This document shows, in pieces, positions 58,339 through 64,000 of a stretch of DNA of 64,000 nucleotides (the first letter of the stretch is position 1; every line of letters starts with the position of its first letter). A program made the position numbers and the translations under genes. This stretch comes from Ktedonobacterales bacterium (GTDB lineage: Bacteria; Chloroflexota; Ktedonobacteria; Ktedonobacterales; DATBGS01). Under the pieces are notes generated by a model. That model ran no database searches, was not told the origin of the DNA, and saw only the letters and a program-made list of their open reading frames with translations. The stretch is taken from contig DATBHW010000012.1 of assembly GCA_036557285.1 (NCBI GenBank), positions 62,001-126,000 on the forward strand, in the 5' to 3' direction.

Positions 58339-60639
58339 ATGAAGTATCTCGATTTCGATGTGGAGATTGAGCAACGTGAATCAGGGTATGAGGTGAAAGC
58401 CCGTTCAGAAGCTGGCGATAGCTCCACAATTATGCGGCCCTTTGATGAGAGGGTCTTGGAAAATTACCTCCTGAAGTTGCAGAACACGCTCTTGCGCTCA
58501 GTGAGTCTGCGACGCCAGATGCTTTCGCGTGAGTCGGAAGTGGTACAGGAGTTTGGACAGGTCTTATTTGAGTCTCTCCTCTCAGGCAGCGTGCGCGGCC
58601 TCTATGAGGTAAGCCGGACGCAAGCGTCCCAGAAGGGCCTGGGATTGCGCATACGCTTGAACATCCAAGAACCCAAACTTGCTGCAATCCCTTGGGAATA
58701 TCTCTATGACGCGCCCAGACGGAGCTATGTTTGTCTCTCCACACAAACACCTCTTGTCCGCTATATGAGGATGCCCCAACCGCTGCAATCGCTTCATGTG
58801 GAACCACCGCTGCGTATCTTAGGCATGATTGCCAATCCAAGCGACCAGGAAACATTGGATGTCGAGCGTGAACAAGAGCGTATGCAGAAAGCGCTGGCCG
58901 AGCTAGAGACACAGGGTCTGGTGCGCCTGACCTGGCTGCAAGGGCAAACCTGGCGGGATTTACAGCATGCCCTCCAAGAAAAAGACGCCACCTGGCACAT
59001 CTTTCATTTTATTGGACATGGAGGATTTGACCCTCGTGCTGATGAAGGGGTTATAGCCTTAGCAAACGATCTCAACAAGACGGCGCTCTTGAGTGCTACA
59101 CAGCTTGTAACTTTTCTGGCCGACCACCCCTCGTTACGGCTGGTATTTCTCAATGCCTGCGAAGGAGCCAAAGGCGGGGAGCGCGATGTGTTCTCCAGTA
59201 CAGCATCTATCCTCGCTGGAAGAGGGCTGCCAGCAGTCCTGGCGATGCAGTATGAGATCACCGACCACGCGGCTATTGAGTTTACGCGCGCCTTTTATGA
59301 AACACTTGCCCTGAGCCTACCAGTGGATACAGCGGTTGCCGCCGCACGCCAGGCCGTAAGCATCGCTATCTCCAATACCCTTGAGTGGGGAACGCCCGTT
59401 CTCTATCTTCGTTCATCGGATAGTCAGCTTTTTGAGTTAGGGGATAAGCCGACCGGGCTAAAACCCAGCGGCGCTGCCCTCCCGGCCTCTCGTTCTGCTG
59501 AACAGCGTCTTATAAGCGTTGAACAGGTACACAAGAGAGAGCAGTTGCTTGAAAAAATAGCGCATTACCCCTCCATCATTGCCGCAACGTATGCCAAAAA
59601 AGTGGTGCCGCTGGTGGATGCCGAGTTGGAGCAGGCATACCAGTTCCATCAGAACTTACGAGAACTGGCCGAGTCCATCATCAAATATCTCGTGATGGTG
59701 CTGTGTTCGCGCTACCGCAGAGATACAAGAATACCCGAAAAACAAGATGCAGATGTTGAGCAAGCCTTACAGAGATTAGCACAGCCCTCCTTGGGCGGGT
59801 GGATTGAAGCGTTGAATAAGGCAAGCCGTCTCTATGTAGACGCCTCAGAACAACCCCTAGAGAAACTGACCGCCTTTTATACCGAGAAAGGGCAAGCCGG
59901 TGTCCTGGTGGGGAAGGCCATTGAGAAGATGCAGGATTGGCTCAGGATTGAGGTAAGGAAGCGAAGTAAGCCGCCATTTTGTTATCGGGATTTCTTCGAG
60001 TTGATACGAGAGTATTGTGAGCAACCTGAGGCTTGGGGAGCGCAGTACGCTGCTTTGTCAGAGAAAGAGTACAAAGAACGTGCCGACATCCTCTGCCTGG
60101 CACTGGAACAGACGTTGTTTGATCTGGAATGGTTGGCAGCGTACCCGCTGATTTCACTTCGAGACAGGCAAAAGCAGGTTGATGGCTCCTGGGCATATTT
60201 GCTCGATCTGGGTATCGGGCAGCATGTGACAAGAAATGCTGAACCACTCATCGTTCAGCAACCGCTTCAGACTGGGCACTTGTATCTGTGCCACAGAGTG
60301 AATACAAAAGGCTTTGAGCCACTTTTAGATTTGTATCCGCTTACCGTTTGCGAGGATTGCCCGGTATGCAAGGACCCTGTAATGTTTACTGTGTACCAGG
60401 GAGACCAGGAGCGGCTGGAGTATCACAGCTATAGTTGTGGTCATAGTCTCACCTTGTCTTCCCCTCATGCCAGTCATTTCAGCGCCTATTTGGATGCAGC
60501 CAGTTGGCAGGCAATCTGGAAAACAGACACGGTGCCACCCTCTCCGCCAGAAAATCCTCTGGAACCCTACATCAAAGCCCTGGAGAAGGCCCTAGAGCGT
60601 GTTATGCACTTTTACGAAGGCAGTTCACGTCCGGGCTAA
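58339..60639 (+). CDS. CHAT-domain caspase-like protease (N-terminal part of a split gene)
   Basis: A 766-residue frame; ATG 58339 follows GAGGG. The CHAT protease domain holds the catalytic His227 (FHFIGHGGF) and Cys274 (FLNACEGA), with APRRSYVCLSTQTPLVRYMR before and GLPAVLAMQYEITDHAAIEF and SNTLEWGTPVLYLRS after. The next ~300 residues are helical; a zinc-binding CPVCKDP...SCGHS lies near 675-705. CHAT proteases act as executioners in defence and cell-death systems (for example beside gasdermins or TPR sensors). The frame ends early because of the MITE-like insert; without it, the sequence runs on into the beta-propeller gene at 60775. The last natural residues are around LEKALE. Confidence 0.85.
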   Translation: MKYLDFDVEIEQRESGYEVKARSEAGDSSTIMRPFDERVLENYLLKLQNTLLRSVSLRRQMLSRESEVVQEFGQVLFESLLSGSVRGLYEVSRTQASQKGLGLRIRLNIQEPKLAAIPWEYLYDAPRRSYVCLSTQTPLVRYMRMPQPLQSLHVEPPLRILGMIANPSDQETLDVEREQERMQKALAELETQGLVRLTWLQGQTWRDLQHALQEKDATWHIFHFIGHGGFDPRADEGVIALANDLNKTALLSATQLVTFLADHPSLRLVFLNACEGAKGGERDVFSSTASILAGRGLPAVLAMQYEITDHAAIEFTRAFYETLALSLPVDTAVAAARQAVSIAISNTLEWGTPVLYLRSSDSQLFELGDKPTGLKPSGAALPASRSAEQRLISVEQVHKREQLLEKIAHYPSIIAATYAKKVVPLVDAELEQAYQFHQNLRELAESIIKYLVMVLCSRYRRDTRIPEKQDADVEQALQRLAQPSLGGWIEALNKASRLYVDASEQPLEKLTAFYTEKGQAGVLVGKAIEKMQDWLRIEVRKRSKPPFCYRDFFELIREYCEQPEAWGAQYAALSEKEYKERADILCLALEQTLFDLEWLAAYPLISLRDRQKQVDGSWAYLLDLGIGQHVTRNAEPLIVQQPLQTGHLYLCHRVNTKGFEPLLDLYPLTVCEDCPVCKDPVMFTVYQGDQERLEYHSYSCGHSLTLSSPHASHFSAYLDAASWQAIWKTDTVPPSPPENPLEPYIKALEKALERVMHFYEGSSRPG

Positions 60640-60717
60640 CAGCAATGGATCGCAGTTTGACATGGTTGCTGCAAAGCTTGGTGAAAAGCGAGTCCGCGCA
60701 AAAGTGCATAACAGACT
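60597..60717. mobile_element. MITE-like insertion with 13-base perfect inverted ends and CTAGA flanks
   Basis: GTTATGCACTTTT (60601-60613) is complementary to AAAAGTGCATAAC (60700-60712); adding a T outside and CG/GC inside extends the similarity. CTAGA occurs on both sides (60592-60596 and 60718-60722). The distance between the two CTAGA copies is 126 bases (42 codons), and the frame before and after is the same, so removing one copy plus the insert rejoins the genes as KALEDGNIDEEE. It carries no gene. The bringing transposase is not in the window. The exact duplicated target length is open, since 3-4 unmatched bases lie between CTAGA and the inverted ends. Confidence 0.7.
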
Positions 60718-60774
60718 CTAGAAGATGGCAACATTGATGAGGAAGAGCGCGGTGAAATTGAGACCTGGGCGAAG

Positions 60775-62247
60775 GTGCTGGGCATTTCTGCGGAGCAGGC
60801 TGCTGAGTTAGAAAAACACGTGCGGGACCAACTAAAAGAGCAGCCTGCTCCACCCATCGGTGACACCCAAAACGCATCAATGGCTCCTCCCGCTGGTGAG
60901 CAGCCGCAAGCACCTTCTGAGGTAGACCTCTATCCACCTCCCATTCCTGAAACGCAAGAAAAACTGATAGCCTGCTGGAACCAACCTGTAGAGTCACCAA
61001 TTCAGGTAGCCCTCTTTGGCTCACCAGTACATGCCCTGGCCGTTACCGAAGCGGGGAGTGTATCTGTCTGGAGTGAAGATGGACGCTTCCTCTACCGAGA
61101 GGACGTCCAAGGGCGGCCCTTTCGAGTGGCAGCGCTCGCTCAAAAGGTATTCGTTGGCACCTGGCGAGGGCAGCTCTCCTGCTTTGGGCAGCATGGGCTG
61201 ATCTGGCAAATAGGGCTGGGGAGTCCTATTTCTGCGCTTGCTGTGAGCGCTGGGGAGCCTGAGCTTGTTGCTGGAACCTGGGATGGGCAAATTGTCGCTA
61301 TGCGCTCTGATGGCGCCATACTTTGGAGAACAGCCGTAGATGATGGTATCTCTGCCTTATCGGTTACCCCAGCGGGTCGCGCAGTGGCTGTCGGGACTTA
61401 TGCTGGCTCCCTGGCTACTTTCGATACGCAAGGCAATCCAGGGTGGTTACGTGATATGCAAGCTCCGGTGGCTGGGGTGGCCTTTGCTGAACATGGCAGC
61501 GCAATCGTCGTTGCCACGCAAGACCGCCTGGTCACGCGAATCCATCTCCACACGCAAGAAAATGTATGGAGGTACAGCGTTCCAGGCTCACCACGAAGCC
61601 TATTGCTTTCGAACAGTGGTCACCGCCTGATTATGGCGTGTGGAGAGGGATCAATCCTGATCTATGCAATTGATCCAGAGATGGAAGTGCTGAAAAAGTA
61701 CACCATCGCAGATATGACTCAGTTGCTGCTCTCCCCGCTCTCTCCGGAGGGTCACTTTATCCTGGCGGTTTCGTCTCGCAGCGGCCTCACCTTTCTTGAT
61801 AGTCGCAAGAATATTTCCACCAGCGAAGATCAGAATCCTGTCACCTGCGCCGCGCTCTCGCCCGATGGACAGTATACCCTGCTCGGCCATGCTACAGATG
61901 TTTCCCTGCACCGCCTGGCCCGGCCACAATTGCGTGTGGAGTTCCAGCCCGTGGGCGAACTTCAACAGGGGCGTTCCACCCGATTGAAGATCATCCTGCA
62001 CAACACTGGCGAGCGGGCGGCAAGAAACATTGCTTTGCAGCTAGGCGAGGTGATTGGCTGCACAGAAATCAGCTTACCCGATGAGCTACATGCGGGAAAG
62101 ACCGTTGCATCCGAGAAGCAATCGGTTACGCCTAAGGCCAGTGGAGCGTTGCCAGTTACCAGCCGGATTACCTACATGGATGATTTAGGCGTTGACTACG
62201 CTCAAACGGATTTGCACATTATGGATGTCCTTCCAGGGAGCCAATGA
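60775..62247 (+). CDS. Beta-propeller protein with acidic helical N-terminus (C-terminal part of the split CHAT gene)
   Basis: The listed start is GTG 60775; no ribosome site is seen. The same frame is open from 60712 and encodes LEDGNIDEEERGEIETWAKV then LGISAEQAAELEKHV, a TerB/EF-hand-like helical module, before the GTG. Then come a Pro-rich linker, about seven propeller blades of the quinoprotein/WD40 type (ALAVTEAGSVSVWSEDGRFL, LVAGTWDGQIVAMRSDGAIL), and a CARDB-like beta-sandwich (STRLKIILHNTGERAARNIA). It may no longer be translated or may be made as a separate protein. Once joined to the CHAT part, it would have been a sensor for the protease. Confidence 0.75.
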   Translation: MLGISAEQAAELEKHVRDQLKEQPAPPIGDTQNASMAPPAGEQPQAPSEVDLYPPPIPETQEKLIACWNQPVESPIQVALFGSPVHALAVTEAGSVSVWSEDGRFLYREDVQGRPFRVAALAQKVFVGTWRGQLSCFGQHGLIWQIGLGSPISALAVSAGEPELVAGTWDGQIVAMRSDGAILWRTAVDDGISALSVTPAGRAVAVGTYAGSLATFDTQGNPGWLRDMQAPVAGVAFAEHGSAIVVATQDRLVTRIHLHTQENVWRYSVPGSPRSLLLSNSGHRLIMACGEGSILIYAIDPEMEVLKKYTIADMTQLLLSPLSPEGHFILAVSSRSGLTFLDSRKNISTSEDQNPVTCAALSPDGQYTLLGHATDVSLHRLARPQLRVEFQPVGELQQGRSTRLKIILHNTGERAARNIALQLGEVIGCTEISLPDELHAGKTVASEKQSVTPKASGALPVTSRITYMDDLGVDYAQTDLHIMDVLPGSQ

Positions 62248-62265
62248 ATGTAAGGAGTACACCTT

Positions 62266-63420
62266 ATGAACAAAAGGCAACCACCAGATGATGAACACAG
62301 CCTCGATCTGTCAGACATGCGGGAAATGGATATTCAGGATTTCAACTTCCCAGATATGGGGTCCATTCCCGATCCGAACTTCCCTGATGTGGGATCACCC
62401 CTGTCAGCGCTCCCCTCTTTGCATATCCCCCTGCCAGAGCAGAAGTTTACCGAGGTACCACAATTGGGGCAGTTTCATCTCCAGAACCTGAAGCTAGATT
62501 TCACTGCTGGAGGCACTGCGCGAGGCCGACCATATAAAGCTCTCCTGGCTATTGGTGGAACGGGCCAGGCTGCTAGAACGCTGGGTACCGCGTTTGGGGT
62601 GGCGCTCTTGCCAGATGGTGCCATCTATGTCGCTGATTTTATGGATGATGGCGGGCAGGCGAGAATCCAGGTGTTCGATAGCAGCGGCAATCTGGTCCGG
62701 CTGCTCCGTCAATTCGAGGTTGGAGATGCACAGGAGGCTTTTGATACCCCTGCCGCGCTGGTGGCTGCCCAAGAGGGTTCACTCTACCTCGCTGATATGG
62801 GCCTTGGGTGTATTAAGCAGATTGCATCAGATGGGCAGGTGCTGGGAGTGCTGGGAGAAGAGGGCATTGCATCGAACCAGCTCAAGGCTCCCCAGGGAAT
62901 TGCTCTGGACGCAGCCGGGAATCTCTGCATCGCCGATAGTGGCAACAGCCGCGTGCTTATATGGGATCAGCAAGGGAGATGCCTGCTCATTCTTGGGATT
63001 AACCAACCAGATGAGGACGGAGACTATTTGCAGGCTGGTGAGCGCCCCGGAGAGTTTGATGAGCCGCGCGGGGTAGCCGTTGATGCCGCCGGGAATATTC
63101 TGGTAGCTGATACCAACAACCATCGCATACAGAAGTTTGGTCCTGCCGGAAACCTGCTGCAAGCATTTGGCGAGGAGGGAAAAGAGGTTGGTCAACTCTG
63201 GTATCCAGAGCGCATCCAGGTTGATACGATGGGAGCAATCTATGTTTCTGATCTGAATGGAGGGCGACTCCAGAAGTTCGATGCGAGTACTCGCTTTGTG
63301 TATGAACTCCTTCTCCCAAAGGATGCAGGAACAGTAGCCGATTTTCGGGTAGTTACTGAAGGGCATATTTTTGTCGCGCTGCGTCAACCTGGCCTGGTTC
63401 TGAAACTTGAGGTTGCTTGA
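62266..63420 (+). CDS. NHL-repeat beta-propeller protein
   Basis: A 384-residue protein 18 bases after the propeller gene. The first ~80 residues are acidic and Pro-rich with repeats of NFPDMGS/NFPDVGS. NHL blades follow: GVALLPDGAIYVADF, GIALDAAGNLCIADSGNSRV, GVAVDAAGNILVADTNNHRI, RIQVDTMGAIYVSDLNGGRL, with the usual FG..G.G..QL.-.P spacing. No signal peptide or membrane helix. NHL propellers bind proteins or RNA; here probably a partner in the CHAT module. Confidence 0.85.
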   Translation: MNKRQPPDDEHSLDLSDMREMDIQDFNFPDMGSIPDPNFPDVGSPLSALPSLHIPLPEQKFTEVPQLGQFHLQNLKLDFTAGGTARGRPYKALLAIGGTGQAARTLGTAFGVALLPDGAIYVADFMDDGGQARIQVFDSSGNLVRLLRQFEVGDAQEAFDTPAALVAAQEGSLYLADMGLGCIKQIASDGQVLGVLGEEGIASNQLKAPQGIALDAAGNLCIADSGNSRVLIWDQQGRCLLILGINQPDEDGDYLQAGERPGEFDEPRGVAVDAAGNILVADTNNHRIQKFGPAGNLLQAFGEEGKEVGQLWYPERIQVDTMGAIYVSDLNGGRLQKFDASTRFVYELLLPKDAGTVADFRVVTEGHIFVALRQPGLVLKLEVA

Positions 63421-63464
63421 TGAGGCAAATTTCCGCCTCTTGAGTGCATTTCGCGGGGGGACAG

Positions 63465-64000
63465 ATGAAAAGAGCAGGAACCCAGCAGACCAAATCACCC
63501 CAACAACAGTATAAGCACCTCATGGGAGAGGCCAAAGAAGCAATTCACTCCCCTCAACAGCAACTGCACCTTGCACAAAAGATGTTTGCGCTCGCCCAAG
63601 AGAACGCTCTGGAGCCTCAGTTCCAGGTGAATCTTCTGGAGCAAGCGATACGCTTGGACCCTTTCAAGCGGCTGTATCGCCTGGCCCTAGGGCGGGCCAA
63701 GCACGACTGGGGTCTCTTCGAGGAAGCCATTGATGAATTCGATTGGGCGCTCAACTTCTGGCCCGAATCAAGAGAGATTCACCTCTTCTTAGGCGAGGCG
63801 CAGTTAGAGGCAGAACAGTATGAGGAAGCCAGGAAGTCCTTCAAGCAGGTGCTTGGAACGTTGGAGGGCGCCGCTCCAGGGGATGAGCTGGCAGTACGGG
63901 CTACCTATGATCTGGTCGAGTGTGACATACGCCAGGCAACGGATGAAGGTGGCTGGGAACGGGTGCTAGACTCGCTGAACCAGTTGACGCCAGCCAACTG
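63465..64000 (+). CDS. TPR protein, 3' end cut by the window
   Basis: ATG 63465 opens a frame that stays open to the end of the window (at least 178 residues). It has helix pairs of TPR type: NALEPQFQVNLLEQAIRLDP, LGRAKHDWGLFEEAIDEFDW and LFLGEAQLEAEQYEEARKSF. TPR proteins are common partners or regulators of CHAT proteases. The basic N-terminus is rich in Lys/Gln. Follows the NHL gene by 44 bases, so it belongs to the same run. Confidence 0.8.
   Translation, partial: MKRAGTQQTKSPQQQYKHLMGEAKEAIHSPQQQLHLAQKMFALAQENALEPQFQVNLLEQAIRLDPFKRLYRLALGRAKHDWGLFEEAIDEFDWALNFWPESREIHLFLGEAQLEAEQYEEARKSFKQVLGTLEGAAPGDELAVRATYDLVECDIRQATDEGGWERVLDSLNQLTPAN

Overview
The window looks like a chromosomal segment of a GC-rich, metabolically versatile bacterium of the Chloroflexota, perhaps Ktedonobacteria-like. 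This is inferred from gene content and style: many lipoproteins with Thr-Pro linkers, ECF sigma factors with odd C-termini, WD40/NHL/TPR proteins, a kgd/sucA-sucB pair, several acyl-CoA dehydrogenases, and small palindromic repeats scattered between genes. No 16S rRNA or ribosomal protein is present to fix the taxonomy.

Positions 1-17.5 kb form a defence- or repair-like island. It opens with the end of a sigma factor gene, an XRE-like protein and an unusual fusion of an ImmA/IrrE metalloprotease to a UvrD-type helicase with a RecB/Cas4-like Fe-S C-terminus. A lipoprotein and a DUF4258 protein follow. Then comes a SNF2/RapA-like helicase with a DUF3883 end, a DUF1156-type adenine methyltransferase (COG1743) and a DUF499-type ATPase (COG1483), which together look like a methylation-linked anti-phage cassette. 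A REP-associated transposase with REP-like repeats sits inside the cassette. REP-like sequence also lies in frame inside the methyltransferase, whose middle third is much less GC-rich than its ends.

Positions 17.7-33 kb are mainly metabolic: a rhomboid-like protein, three acyl-CoA dehydrogenases, a zinc alcohol dehydrogenase, 2-oxoglutarate dehydrogenase E1 and E2, an MFS transporter, a RibD-like reductase and a HIT protein. Positions 33-49 kb are mixed: an ECF sigma factor with zinc ribbons, a secreted matrixin-type protease with a lipoprotein, a GH1 beta-glucosidase, PPOX, Nudix and DinB proteins, a phenylacetate-CoA ligase, a triple tandem toxin-antitoxin-like array whose third toxin carries a nonsense codon, a GT-C-like membrane protein, an enoyl-CoA hydratase, lipoproteins (one frameshifted), a nucleoside deoxyribosyltransferase, a hemolysin III protein and a TrkA-N protein.

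Positions 49.4-55.6 kb hold CstA followed by a cluster I do not recognise as a described system: two tandem ArsA/GET3-like ATPases, a Cys-rich ArsD-like small protein, a membrane-anchored protein, an unknown protein, and two paralogous small hydrophobic proteins at the two ends. Positions 55.9-64 kb hold a WD40 protein, the tmRNA gene (ssrA), a decayed replication-relaxation-like fragment just behind the tmRNA 3' end (a classic integration site), and a CHAT-protease / beta-propeller / NHL / TPR series. The CHAT gene has been split from its C-terminal half by a small MITE-like insertion flanked by CTAGA copies.
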